Made by a program: the position numbers and the translations under genes. From assembly GCF_020184175.1 (NCBI RefSeq), contig NC_065531.1:83360604-83424603 (forward strand): DNA of 64,000 bases, given 5' to 3'. The notes under the pieces were generated by a model. The model was given only the letters and a program-made list of their open reading frames with translations, did no database searches and was not told the origin of the DNA. Of the stretch, positions 1 to 15,000 are shown piece after piece. Each line of letters begins with the position of its first letter. Within the stretch, counting starts at the first letter, position 1. The stretch is from Aphis gossypii. Taxonomy: Eukaryota > Arthropoda > Insecta > Hemiptera > Aphididae.

Positions 1-3000
1 AAATGGGATTCTTACATTCAAAGAAACTAAAATACGCACAGTTTATATTATTTTACATTTCAGAAATGAAATTTAACGTGACCAAAAAAAAAAAAAAAAT
101 AATAAGAATGGTAATAAAATATAATTCACCAGAAAACATGACGGACGTGACAACTGTATACAATCTTTGTATTCGAAAAAGGTAACAATAATTCACATTG
201 CCCACTTTGGGATTTTGAGCAGATGTATTTTTACCTAGCATAATATATCAATTTACTCATATAAATGTGTATAGTAGAATAATACAGAAATATTATTAGG
301 TAGTTTCAAAATTATAATTTTAAAATTTCTTAATTTTCCACTAACTTATTATATGAGTAATCTAAACAAAGTTTTAAACACTATTTGTGTCGTCGTATTA
401 TTATAAGATAGACCAATGAACGGCGTTTAGTTTACTATAGCATATAGTTAGTTAGTATAGTTTATGGTACTTATAACAGATTTCTAAGAAAAATAACGAT
501 TATTGTACGCTGTGTAATGCCGTTTGATACCAATTATATAAAAACCAAAAATAATTTACTGCGAGATTCATGCGTCATATTATATTGGCGCAAATAGAAA
601 GGCTAATACCTAGTACGGCTTTACAAAACTCTTTGGAGCCTCTTTAAGAAATATATAAATAGAATGTATAGGTATTTAATTGATAAGCATTTTTAAAAAA
701 TACTCTAGGGACTTAAGCTCTTTCGCCCACTTGAAATTGTGTACCTACCACTGATTATTACGACGTATTTGACCATCATAGTTAAGTTCTAGCTTTTTCG
801 TGTGTACGAAATTGCGTTGGTATAATTATGGTTTTTAATTCCGGAGATTGAAGAGCGTTTTTCTTCGACGACTGATGCTTTATACGAGAATAAGAATTAT
901 ACAAATTTATTGATGCGTTAAACCGTTGGACTATACGAATATATATACGGAGTGTGTGTGTATTTTCTATGTGTAATACATACCGTAATTGTATATTTCT
1001 TATTTTATTTTTATTATACTTACAATTGCTCGCGCGTGTATTAAAAAATCCGTTTTTTCTTCGAAAACGCGGTTAAGTGCTTATCGGTGCAAATAGAATG
1101 AACTCTGGTTGCAAATTATAATGCGCAAAAACCGCTTTTATGTTACGATGTTATTGCAATCCGCACACGCGCCTCATTACTGTGCAGATTCCTAACTCAT
1201 ACTTATTTAATACATAATAATATGTAATCACATTAATTTTTATACCATGGCTACCTTCTGCAAAGCGCATCATGCTGGTATCCATTAACATCAAATACGG
1301 TTTTAAAACATCATTATTATGTTTATTAAAATCGAGTTACGCGTCCGTGCAGAGTTCGTGTGAAATTATTACTTATCGACTATCGCCAATCGATAGGTAT
1401 TTGCCGATTGCGGTAATTAGATTGATGAACTTCACGTGGCTCGTGTTGACTTTGCACCATGAGATGAAATAATTTTCTAAAATAAATTATTTCACATTTA
1501 TTGTTGATAAAACTTTCATAACTACTTTTCACGGGCGTGCAAATGCTTTTACCGATCGTTCGGGCTTGTTGATATTTCACAGATACGAATACATACACTA
1601 TATAATGTATATAATAACCAGTTTAGATCAGGTAGTTTGTATGCATTTATATGGTGTTCTATACGCACGTATGGTCATTACGAAAATAAGATTTTATAAT
1701 TTTTCATTATGTGTATCGTTTTGGTCGTGGGAATAACGATCGCAATAAAAGTGGTTGTTGACGTATATATGTAATTCACTCATTTCATCCTACACGTACC
1801 CAACGCTGTGCCGTAGAGAAAATCTCACGGATGACGACGTATATCGATTATCAACTCTATAGAGTAATTCACCGATCACTCTCACCCCCATTTTTACTTA
1901 AATCATGAATTTATTAAAATTTTGATTTTAGAACTTTTAAATATATCTAAGGCCAGTTTTTAAAACACCTAATGGTTTATATACCATTTAAGGAATTACC
2001 TAGAGGGAGGGGATACCACCTTTTTTCTAAATGAGAATCATTTTTTTTTCTCTGAACATATTCTTGTCCTTATATAGTATAAGTATATACATTTTAAAAA
2101 CTCAGAAACCACTCGTTTATGTTTGATATTGATACATCGAAATTTGAAAGAAAAATAAGATTGTATTTTCACCACTATACATTCATTAAATGGTTGATAC
2201 AGTTTAAGTAATTAAAAATATAGTCCTTTTTTTATTATTTTACTTTTCATTTCGATGTACAAATATTGAAATATCTTATACTTATGTATAAGCATGTAAT
2301 ATGGCACTCTTAGCGGCACCTTTACTGCTATACAAACATGATTTTCTTTGAAATAAAATAAACTAGAAATGCGAAACTTAATATTCATGTAATATAAAGT
2401 GGATCTTCTAACGCCACCCAACTTACAGCCGCGGACGTGCACACTGCGCATATAAAAATACACGCATCTTCTTAGATCGTCTTAAATGCGGTGGAAATAT
2501 ATATACACATATATATATATATCACTGCGTATTGCCTATATGCTATACATATTTTCACGTGAGATGTCGGCGAGAAATAATAATTTATGTGTACGAACTA
2601 AATATTAATAAGCAGACTTATAAAAAAAAGGATATCTAAAAAAATTCGCACGGATTGAGATCCAATATGCGGTCATGGTATATAGTCAATGATATATTGA
2701 CTTTGAGCTTTGATTTACCTACCCTACATTGTACATTACGCGTTTTCATTGGTTTTTTAAATTCGCCGTATACGACGGTTTTCCGTCGCGTAAAAAAAAC
2801 CCCAATCCTCAGCGTATCCATAAGCTGCAGTGTACATATGCATTTGTATATATTGTATATATATATATAATATATGTACCGTTATTTATTTTTTGCCAAA
2901 CTAGTCACGTGTGGCCATCATTTGTTACCGTGGTTTTTTCTCTCCTCCCTCTCTCTCTCTCACTCTTTTTTTCTTCTTTTAGACTCGCCTACTTTTATTA

Positions 3001-6000
3001 TATTTACTTTTTTTTTCAACTGAAATATGACACGAGGAAAAAGATCGTCCATCAAGTAGCTAAAGTCAAATTTATTTTGCCATTTCAAAATAAAAACGAT
3101 GTAGTACGTGTTTTCACTCTTCGCGCGTTTTGGTTTCCACTTGTCAACCGCGCACGGTTATGTTATACATACATTTTTTAATATATATGCAATTATCTCG
3201 ATGCAAGCGCACAGACCGTAACAGTCTTATAATTCCATTGTTTTTTTTTTTTACTTAATCGTAAAAATAAGTGATATAATATTATATTTAAGTTAATAAT
3301 CAAAGTTACATCACGGACTTTAATTATGATTGTATATAAATATAATACGCATATAACATTGCATTGTATTTCTGCAGTTTTTGTGCGACAATAATGGTGG
3401 GGATTGCTTACAATTCATATTGATATTAACATATTAATATCAATTCAACAACTCTCGCCAATTCGGTCACATCACTACTAAAAATTCCTGTGTACATTGT
3501 AATACCGTTTATTTTTATTAACAATAATTATTTTTATGAGTATAATGAATAGGAATAGTCGTACCTACAAGGCACTCTGCTATTTTGTGATACACGCACA
3601 TTAAATGTACTCGTATATACCTACCTATGTAATTTTTAATAACGTAAAGAAAAATGTGTCAACTCAAAAAACGTATACTTAATTGAATTTTTCGTGTAAC
3701 AAAAAAACAGTCACATAATAATTTTTAATTGTCATGCAATACAATAATTATGTAAGTAATGACTATCGTATTTTTATATAATATTATATGCCATCCAGAA
3801 TATCGACGTTACAAATATGTGGTGTTTTTATTAATTTATAATGAAGGTCGAAAATATCAGGTAAAATTTCTCGGAAACATAATATTCAATTAATCCTATT
3901 CTCTGGAGGTATCCGAACCCTGGAGAATACAAAAAATAAATATATACGGTATACCAGTCACGCTTTGAATTCAAAGGCTAATAACGTGTACAAGGCGTCC
4001 CAGGTTTTTAATTTGACGTTTTTCCCCAGAATTCCTACGTAAATATTTCTCTACTTAGACAGATACTGCAACAACTTCGCATTAGGTAAATTAAAAAAAA
4101 TATCACAAAATACACTTTCTTTCAAGATTATTACTTATTTGCATTCATTCTGTAGAAACAGTAATACGTAGACAAATCGGTTTGCGGTTGAAAAATTATA
4201 TTTTATGTAACAGCGCGTTTTTTAATGCGTCCTTTATAATATTAACAATGATAATAATAATCTACCTAGGAAATAAAAAAATATTTTGTTAATGAATATC
4301 TCTCCGAAAATTAATAATTTTCTATTAAATTATTATAAATAATAAGTAACGTGAAATCAAATTTAAATTACAATCAAGTGCACTTAACTTTGATGTAGTT
4401 CAAACAGACATTTTAAAATATAAACATGATTAGTCAAAAATCGTATTTGTGATTTCGAGGTTTTCGTATAGACATCTATACATTACATTATTACAACTAA
4501 ATCATTCAAAACACGAATAAAATAATTTTATCAGGTATAAATATAAAATGTCAGCCACACTCTCTAGCTATAAGTGCCATAATATTTTATATTTTACAAT
4601 GCAAATATGAAGTGTACAATTTCAAATTGAATTTTTCTTCTCAAACCAATAAGAATGGCATTGTCGTCCTATACTTACATTATACCTAGGTAATAAAAAA
4701 TACATGAGGTAGGTCTTTTTTTTTACCAAACTTATTTATTTTTATCGACATGACATTTTCGTTAAAGTTACTGTTGTGAAGACGAAAAACATTTCGTATT
4801 ACGGTGATAAACAAATAAAACATAGGTGGTCAAGTCGTATATTGCGGTGGTAAAACAATATATTATTATATAAATTGATTACATACAAGACAAGACATCG
4901 TAATCGTAAAAGTCGATCTATGGCGATAAACTTCAATTATATTATGTCCCCCAAAACTAATTTAACTACCGAATCACGATATTATATACGAGTACGTAAC
5001 ACAGGACGAAAAACAACAAAAATATAATTAAATATTATCAGGACTAAAAAAAATATCTTAAAGTATTGTTGTCAGTTCTCACTATAACTAATATGTAATA
5101 ACTTAAATAATAAGTAATATCCAATACATCGTGTATTATGATATGTTCCAGGTTTCTATATAATAATAGCAACACCATTAACACCTCTATAAACAATAAT
5201 CAAATAATAAATATTGGAAATGTCAATATTTCTTGGTTACTATCTTGTTATCTCTATATATCACAAGGTATAAACGACCCTGCGATTAGTCTACTGGAAC
5301 TAGAAACACTCAGGCAATATTATTACTCGTTGCCCTGTCGGCCGTGCGATCATTAATTCTTTTTTTTTCCTATGTTCGCTGGTTGATGGACAAGAGTCAG
5401 ATTGAAAAAAAATCTACCAAACACAATAATAGAAAATGTATAGAGACACTTGGACACTGATATTACTGTGTGAAAAATTATTAATACCTAACGGATATTA
5501 CCAGCCATCGTATAATGTTGAACATCATTTAATACACTAATAGATAAAACAAAAAAACTAAATAAAAATGAATAAAATAAGTCCACCATTTAAAACAGAA
5601 TATAAGAAATACCTATTACAGTTTTAAGTTATTTTAATAATTATTTTTTTAAGTAGTTCATCAAACAAATTCATTAATAATCTAAACAACGGAGCAGCTG
5701 TCAATTTAACTATTTAGTATTCTCATTTTCTCATTTCTCATTTTTAACTGTAGATGCTATTCCTTATCTATTCATATTTATAAGAATCTAATTTTAAATT
5801 TATTTTTAACACCTAACTCATAATATTTATTATATAACTATAATGAAGTTCTTTATATTTTCACTAATTTCCAACAAAACGATTTTTACTTTGAATAAAT
5901 TAAATACCTATTAACTATTATAATTTATAAGAATATAGTTCAACAATTAAAACACAAACCAACATTTTCTAAATATTTTCAATATTACTTTATTTTATGT

Positions 6001-9000
6001 TTCATAATACCCTCATATAAATCTTCAAATAACAATTGAGTTTTACAAATATAAACTAAATGTTATTTTCGAAAGCATTAAATATTAATACATATTGATT
6101 ATAAAAACATCTTATTCAAACCACGCATAATGTTATAATTTATGAATATAAATTATACATATTTATGTATATATCATCTTTTCTTAGTTCAAAAGCAGAT
6201 TGGATATTTAATATGTAATATATACAAAGTAAAATATTGCATGTTTTTTTACAATATATGAGAATATATTTTCGTAGTACATTTACGATTTACCTGAAAC
6301 GACTTAACAGTTGATTATAATTTATAATATGATATTTAAACAATTAACAAATCAGAAGGTTAAAACTTTTGTAATGTATGAATTCAGTTACACTGCGTGG
6401 AAATAATATAACGACGACTTTCAGCAATTCCATTGGATGCTTTAGTGTGAACTCTACAACGGCATATAGAAATACCTACTTTTGATAAATTCGTGTGTGT
6501 ATGTGCATTTCATGTCATGTCAGAAAAATGTTACTCTGAAACACGAGCTTCTTGAATCTTGGTAAATTAACTCTTTTCTGCCTTGGTGTATATTGTATAT
6601 ACATTGCTAACAGAGAAAACAAACAATACATCAATCACTTTATGTTTTCACAGCCATCTCTTTTCATTTCATAAGTTTCCCAGAAGCATTTCTCTTCTAA
6701 ACGAATACGATTTTCGTTTAGTAAGTTTAGTTATTTTTTTTTTTTTTTTTGATAATGTATTATTACTCTTCTAATACAAATTGAAATTGAAAAAACTATA
6801 ATTATTACACCCTGACGCTGTAATTTGACTACTTTTCCAATTCCAGTAGAAAATAAGAATTAAAAATTAATAATTGAACAGTGAACATTGCGGTATTACG
6901 AAATTACGTAAATTTATAATTATTTATAATAAACCTTATCAAAAAAATCAAATAATATTTCATTTTTGTATTAGTTATTCGGCGGATTCCTTAATTGTTG
7001 TTTAATTAGTGAGAATAAATCTAGTAATTAAAAATGTATATCAAATTACTTGATTTAAGTATTTATAATTTTTATTTTATTTGTTTTTGTATACTTATTG
7101 TAAGAGTAAAAGATTCAACATTGTGGGTTATTAGCCTTTATAATTTTTTGTTATTATTATATTATTTTAGTTATTAAAGTCGTTGCTGTACATTTTGAAA
7201 TCTGATCAACATATCATCTCTAAAGATAAATATGTTGATTCAAATAACCCATAATATTTGTGTTATAATTATTTTTTTTTATTTTTCAGTCCAGTGAACT
7301 GAGTAATCTGAACCATGCACTATATAATTTATTCGATGATTTTCCTAAAAATCTAATGACTTGGAAACGTTTTCCATATGAGTATACAGACCCAACATAT
7401 TCAATTTAACAACTGTAGTGATTTTCAAATAAGTGGTATAAAAAAAATATTAAACGTTAACAAATACGTTTTTAACAGGTGTATTTTAAAACTAGTTTTA
7501 TATATCTATAGTCTATACGTCCTAGTTAATTTGCATAATCATCATAAATTCATAATAGACCATTAGCAACCGTTATCGCTAAAACAACTATACATACCTA
7601 TTGTGACTATTACCATATCCGTAGATTTAGAAATAAGTATGGATTTCTGTTTTCTAATACATTAACAAAACGACGAAAAATAGAAAAATAATAAAGGTAG
7701 AAATTCATAGTATAATAATTTACCTAATAATTTGATAAATATTTTAGTCAAGAATTTTGTAATAATTTATTGCTATTTTAATATTTATTTAATAATTCTA
7801 GATGACTAATTTCAAAATTTAAGGGGTAATAATATGTTCATAATTGCAAAATATATTGAATGCATCAAAAATATTATTTTCGTTATTTTCACAAAAAAAA
7901 TACATGGAAAATATTTTGCTTTTATAATATTTTAGTCATAAAAAATTTAAAATAAAATGTGTTTTTCGAAAACTTGTTCCTTATAGATGTTCGTACAAAA
8001 ATACAACATACCTAAAACCGCCTGCTTTTAAAAGGTATTTTGTGACTGAAAGGAATTTAAATTTTAAACTCATTTCAAAAATGGCGTATTGCTATAAATT
8101 TTTAAACTTCCACGTCGAACAGTCATGTTCATATAAATATGTAATACATCTATGTGTGTGTGAGTATTTTGTACTAACAGTGGTTGTTGGGTATCTGATT
8201 ATAACTATACGTTTATTTAGTATTATTTTGAATGATTTTTTCAATTATTATTTTACAAATGTAGAAAAAAAGCTCATTACATATTTTCTTTACTTTATTT
8301 CCTTTGTTTTTATAATAACTATTATACCTATTTATTTATTCACCGTTGTACAAGTTTTAGAATATTTATTTTATTATTCGTTAAAAAAAATCTCACTTAA
8401 TATAAATTATGTGTTATGAAATACTCTAAAAAGTTTCAAAACTTTTCTGATTTTTAAAAAGTACAACACTTGTTTTATTCTAATTTCAAAATTATTTGAA
8501 ATAGAACTTTTATTTTATTTACTATTTTATGATGATTATAATAAGAACATACAATTTAAACTTTAACATTAACATTTTTCAAATGAATATTGATGAGACG
8601 AGATGCTTTAATTGCACAATATTTAAATATAACTTGAAACAAAAACAAATTCAAAGTTTTGTGATGTTTACACTGATGAAACAATTATTTATTTTATATA
8701 GTTTATTTACAACAAATATACAACGCTCGTTTGATTTACGCAGTGTAAGTTTTTTATTATTAATTGATATCTTAATATAAAATTATTAATATGTATGATT
8801 TTACAATTTACACGTTATATTAATTTTTACAAATAATTTTATTGTTGTACCTATGTATACAAATTTTCATAATTGTTCCTTTTGAATAAATATTTATAAT
8901 GAAATGAGTTTGACAAAGTTGGACCGATAAACTTTGGTAAAAGGAAAACGCAATTTGAATATGCTGTTTATATGTGTAGTGACTTAAATGAAGTTTTACT
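1..9000. other. AT-rich non-coding sequence upstream, part 1
   Basis: No supportable gene. The longest open frames (2729-3181 and 8042-8419) are hydrophobic/low-complexity products of AT-rich DNA without start context or motifs. It holds a TTCACC-family relic, a CT repeat near 2945-2962, TA runs near 2505-2522 and 2848-2875, a T19 run near 6733-6751, and small palindromes such as TTGATATTAA/TTAATATCAA near 3420-3442 and ATCAACATAT/ATATGTTGAT at 7205-7239. Confidence 0.5.
1869..2130 (+). repeat. Relic of the TTCACC-terminus repeat family
   Basis: TTCACCGATCACTCTCACCC followed by CCATTTTTACTTAA is like the left end at 42694. TTTCTAAATGAGAATCATT further in resembles other copies. No right terminus was found, so the extent is a guess. 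Confidence 0.3.
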
Positions 9001-12000
9001 AAATTAATGACCTCAACAGATATTCTGAAATCTCACTAGCTGCAATTTCCTTTTTTAAAATCCATCAATCCGTCTTCGTGTACATAAATGTCTACTACAA
9101 TTTCAATTTAAAATTATTTACAATACATCACCAATACCATGTTTTGGCAATGTCATATTGCCGATTAAAACACTAAAAAAACTTTCAGAAAATAAATGTA
9201 TATAATAATGTATTTTTCTTTCGACCTAATCAAATAACAAAGGTCTTGAAAACGTTTTCATTGTCCAATTATGCATTTTAAAATATTCAAAAATATATAT
9301 AAATATGCATTGTATGACAAAACCCCCATAAACTTCTTTCAATAACTAAAATAAAACTGTCTGAATAATACGAGGACTATATTTTTGACATAATGATTAT
9401 TTTATGATATTCTCAACGGATATCCAAAGTTTTATTGCATAATACGTGCGGGAATACTTTGAATATAAGGACGAAAGTTTCCAGCGGCATATTATATTCA
9501 GGTATATTATATATACAAGTAGCTTAAATCGCCAATGCGCCGTGAACTGAAAATGGGGGTCAGTCGGAAGTAAAGACGAAACGCCGCGGAACACATATTA
9601 CATATTGTTTTTCATTACTATATTGTTTTATACCGGAAATAAGGGTAGTTTTATTTTTTTTTTTTTTGCGAACCCACACACTGCAGCACACACGGATCAT
9701 TTAAACAAAATTGTTCTCCAAAGCCGTAGGTTAGATTGCCCGACCCAATATAACAATAACACTGCGGTAATGGATTCCAACGTCTATATTTTGTTTGAAT
9801 CGATAAATTTAAATTTCACCGTGGTGCCCGCAATCGAAGTACTGCTGCAGCAGCAGTCAATGCCGAAGAGATATTAACAATATTACGCGTTTACGTACAT
9901 ATGCGCGAAGCAAACGGTGAACAATAATATTTCAAGTAACGCTCAATTTTTTGTCCATATATACATTACGTATTATAGATTTACGTATAATACTATTATT
10001 ATTATTATTATTATGTTATGGATGCCATAATAGTATAAGTGAATTTTCATCATCAATACCTACTCGTAAAAAGTGTATAGATACCTAATAATAATATTTT
10101 ATACGTATATACAATATATATGATTTACTCGATGTGAAAATGTACACTCGCAGTTACTTGATGGAATTCAATAATATGGTTTTGCTGTAACAATGAAATA
10201 TTGTTCGTGACGGAAATAAAATACGTAATATTATTATTACCATATTTATTTTACCGTACGCGCTTCTATAATACAGAAACCTCGTAATCGCTGGATACAG
10301 TGTATTATGTGTACATAATTAAGTATTAACTGCACTACGTAAAATTTAAATTGATGTTTTGAGTATTTTGGTATATTAATTATCAAGTTTTATAACCTAA
10401 ACTCTAAAGTATCTCCTTCTTTTTCATTTTATCTATCTTTTTTCAATGAAAAATTTAAAAAAAATTGTTATTTATTTTAACTAGTGAAACGACACAATTA
10501 TAAGAAGTTGAATTCTATCGTACACGAAAATGATAATACTACAACCGGATATTATTTCGACAATACTGGACGTATAATAATAGTATAATAGTTAATAATA
10601 TGTTAATACGAGTACACTATGATTACAAAAACGTCCGTTAAACAGAGGTTTTTAATGATTATGGTATTATGTAGTCGCAGTAACCGTTGCTATGTCCATC
10701 AATTTAGCAGCTACGCTAATTATTATTTAAAAGGAAAAACAAATATTTTATGCTATAAATTACAAACATTTGAAATATGATGTATTTGATTTAAACGTAT
10801 TTTAGAAGAATAATGTGTTTTATATAAAAAATATATATTTGACTTTTGAGTAAACATAAATTTTAAATATAAAAATATGTATATTATTTATTAATACATG
10901 TGGTAGTACAGTAGTGTCACTGAAGTGACATTTAGCGTTGTACAATGATTTATAGAATCTTTACGTATATACATTTGTTTTTTAATCCAGAAATTCAGTA
11001 TTTTTAGGTACACCCACTAAAATAAAACGAGATACCACTTAAATAATAAAGGAACTTGAAGACCACATTACTATCATTATTACTTGATAGAAATTTTAAT
11101 AAATTGTATAAATCGATTGCATTTGTTGTAGTAATATAGCTAAATGTAATGTAGCTAAAAATTAGAATAAAACTTATAACTATGAGGTCATGTGTAAAAA
11201 CTAGTTTTTACCGAACATTTAGTAAAAAGTAGGTGTACCTATAGTAAAATCACGTTCATATGAATACGTAAAAGCGTACTATAAGCTCAACTAGTTTTCA
11301 CTAGTAAATTCGGGTTTCAAAAAATTTTGGGTACCTATTTACTCCAACATACGAATATATTACATGCATAAATATAAAGCTGTTTGACATTCAGACAACC
11401 GGACTGACTAACTTTGCAAAAGTATGGTTCACTAGTTTGCTTGAATAAACTTTAAAATGGGAATAAAAAAAAAAACATTCATTCAATATTCGGTAGGTGC
11501 CGTTGATTAAATTTGTCAGAGAGTATTCTAACTTCGATTGTGTAAGTAATTAAAATTGTTTTCATAGCAAAAAATTAACCTGAAAATCTGTAGTTGACTA
11601 TAATATGATAAGAAAACGAGTATGTGTGGTCGATATAGCTTATACAGTTAAACGGATCACTTCGTGTATATATTATATTAGATACATATATACTGTAGAC
11701 GCTTTCACTGAATATACATAACTTGAATGGTATTACACGCAATAAAAAAAAAATAATAAACGAAACATTTAAAAAACTAAAACTAGCTACACACACGCAT
11801 ACTATAATATATATGTATGATCGTACGTTGGATACAACACTATTACACGTAGACGTGCAATTCCGGGCGTGTGCTTCTACATAACATATCGTTCTGGTGA
11901 TCTCTTAGACATAATTTATTATTTATAAACGTAGTTGTCCGTTCGCTAATATAACGTCGTGTCGCGCCGCAGCGGTAGCCCGCCGCCTCTTTTGCCCTTT

Positions 12001-15000
12001 TGGTCTCGCGTGATCCCGACCGTTTAACTACTGCCGAAGCTGCGTTTAATGATTATTATTATTGTACAGTCATGTTATCGATAGAATGCTACCCATGCAC
12101 GCGTATGTGTTGTCTCCATCGTACAAACGTATAAGACATAATATCGAATTTGTATTCAGCGCAATTAATTCTGTGTTGTTAGCTTACACGTCAGATCGAA
12201 TTGACCTATCGTCGAACTTATAGAGATCAAAATATTATCAATACTCAAGCTTCGGCTTTTTTTCGATGTATCAAATTTTTCGCGATTATGTACTCGTATA
12301 AGCATTTTTTAAATATACCTCATAAGTCTTTAAAACACTCGTATCACGTTCTAACAACAGAAAATTGATTCTGCTAAAATCGAATGAACGTACGTTTGTA
12401 AGACGGAGATCAAAATCGCACGGGTAGCGTCCACTAAAAATGTATATTAAAATAGGATATACGCGTAAAACAACGTGGTGCGATATCTTACGCAAACAGC
12501 TCTCGCTGATATTATTAATTATATAACAATATAATATTATTTTTATTGCATATTATATTATTATTACTTTATCTATACGTATTTCCGTGGCCCATTACTC
12601 GAGATGTGCAGAATTCTTGATACCTAAGCGTTTTTATTTTCCCCGTTTAAAATTCACCAAACTTTCGTAAATATTTATATAACAATCCAAATCACACATT
12701 AACCGGACGAGTAATTATTATTAACTATATGCATTGGTAATCTTTGCTTTCATGAATAATTAGACTCGTCTCGGCTGCATATGCGTGTATGTATTGAAAT
12801 AATCGCGATGAGATGATATAACTGTACATTATAATATATAAAATGATATGGTCATCTGCAAACGTCATCGAATCATATCGATGATTAAAGTACCAATATG
12901 AGTATAATTATGGACATGCACTTATAACTGCTACAAGTTATTAATAATATGATACGTATAATATGTTATGCGGATATAATATATTCGTAGCCGAGGGTGA
13001 TATATCTTTTTCGTCTAGATCAATACCATGCGCGTTTAACAAGTAAACGGGATTTTATATTTATGTGTATACTTTTTAAGTCTCTATAAATCGGGAAAAA
13101 AAACCAGTCGTCGTCGTTTCATCTATTTAGAAGATATGCCGTCTACTTTCGGATGAGCAATTTTTACATCGCAACCTGTTTTGGAAAGTCGACCGTACCG
13201 GTTTCGAGCAAATTTATTTGCTTTTTATATTTTTTTAAACGACAGAATTTTTTTTTCAATTTCGTATACTATTCACGTTACAGTGAACAAAGCGGTTGCA
13301 ATATCTTACTGATCGGCTGCAAAAATAACACGTGGCAAATACATCAAAAACCTAATTTTATGCGATGAAAAATGAGAATTCGAAGAGTTTGTTTAAGCTT
13401 CGTATATATAGATATTTCGTACAACTAACGAAAAAAAATATTAGTGACGTGGAAAAACAAACTGATACGTCTATATAAGAGGATGACAACGTGTAGTGGA
13501 TTTTATTTGGATCAAGTTTCAAGTAAAATCGTTCAAACAGTTCATAAAAACAATTTCGCACAGTCACGTTTTACTGTATAAAATTACATCCTATACTGCT
13601 ACACCGGAAGCGGTGGTGGACAGTGAATTAAAATGTATATGCATTTCATACTTAAAACTTGGTTATGGATTATCAATATTAGCACAAAACGTTGGATAGG
13701 TTGGTTATAAAATATACATTATACATTTATAAACCCAACCGTAGATTATTTTGTTTCCTGCAACGGTTTCTTTTATAATAATAATAATAATATGCGTAGT
13801 TCTTGTTTGAGTTTGTCTCCACCAGCTATATAAGTATTGCATTATGTAAATTTTCTGAAAACTTGCTTATTGGATTTTTTGGTCTGATATTTATTATAAT
13901 ATATTATGCACCTACTCAATGCTTATATTATATTGTGCCGTAGTCTACAGTTGCATGAGTTAATCATTTCACAATAGAATATTCAATCGTTATTCAAAAT
14001 CTGACTTCGACAACTACTGAACCACAGTAATCATATGATATGCCTAAGTATTGATCAGACACGAAAATACACATTTTCGCAAATCGCAGTCCATCAGTCG
14101 GATCGCAAGAGCTGTTCCATATTTATTGATAATAGTGTTGTTATTATGTCGTGTCGCCATATTTAATAGCATAGTCTGCGCGATAAAATTTGATTTACTA
14201 GAAAACTGTCTTACAAATACACTTCCCGGATAAAGTGGAATAATCATTTTTTTTAACAATGTATTATTTATAATTCATTTTTATTTGGGTTTTATTATTT
14301 TTTTATCACTTTCTATCTGACGCATCAGCTATAATTGCCAAATATGTTTTTTATTATTATTGTCATATATAGGCACATATTTTTTTTGTATAACAAAACA
14401 TATTTTTTGTTCATTTTAAATTTTTAAATGAAAACTTAAAAATAAGAGTAATTTATTAGCGACACTTTTATTTGGATGTAATATTTTAATTGCCACACCA
14501 TATTGTTTTGAGATAAGGGTGAAGATTATTTTCGGGTATAGTTCTTATAATTAACATATTTACCTACAGACTACAAGCGAATTTTGGCAAGGCCAATTTA
14601 ATTACAACCGTTCAGATCCATACGGTAAAGTGTTGATTGTATGTATTTTAACTAAGTTATTGTTAATTATTATATTAATATTTTACGTACCTATGGGTTT
14701 AAATTTAAAATACATAAATATATGTATATTGTATGTATATATATCTTTCTTCACGGTATATTATGAACTATATTTTGTACTTCCGTTGATAATTATTAAT
14801 ACTATTAAATTAAGTTCTAGTCTATTAGAAATAATCCTTTATATTAAAACTAACTTGGTTGTTTGCATTAATTTTTATTAAAATGTCTATATTTTTATAA
14901 TTCATGAAAGACTTAATGGATGTAAATAGACGTTATAAATATATAATTTAAATTTTACTGTATTTATTTAATGGATTTTTATAAAATTTAAAAAAACTTG

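Noticed and set aside
2729..3181. 150-codon open frame on the + strand
   Set aside because: Tyr/Phe/Ile-rich translation of T-rich and CT-repeat DNA, without recognisable motifs, splice support or start context.
8042..8419. 125-codon hydrophobic open frame resembling a small membrane protein
   Set aside because: It starts from a non-ATG codon, its hydrophobicity follows from TTT/TTA/ATT-rich sequence, and nothing else suggests a gene.
9605..9877. 90-codon open frame ending in a CTGCTGCAGCAGCAG run
   Set aside because: No homology or splice context; low-complexity translation through a T tract and a trinucleotide run.
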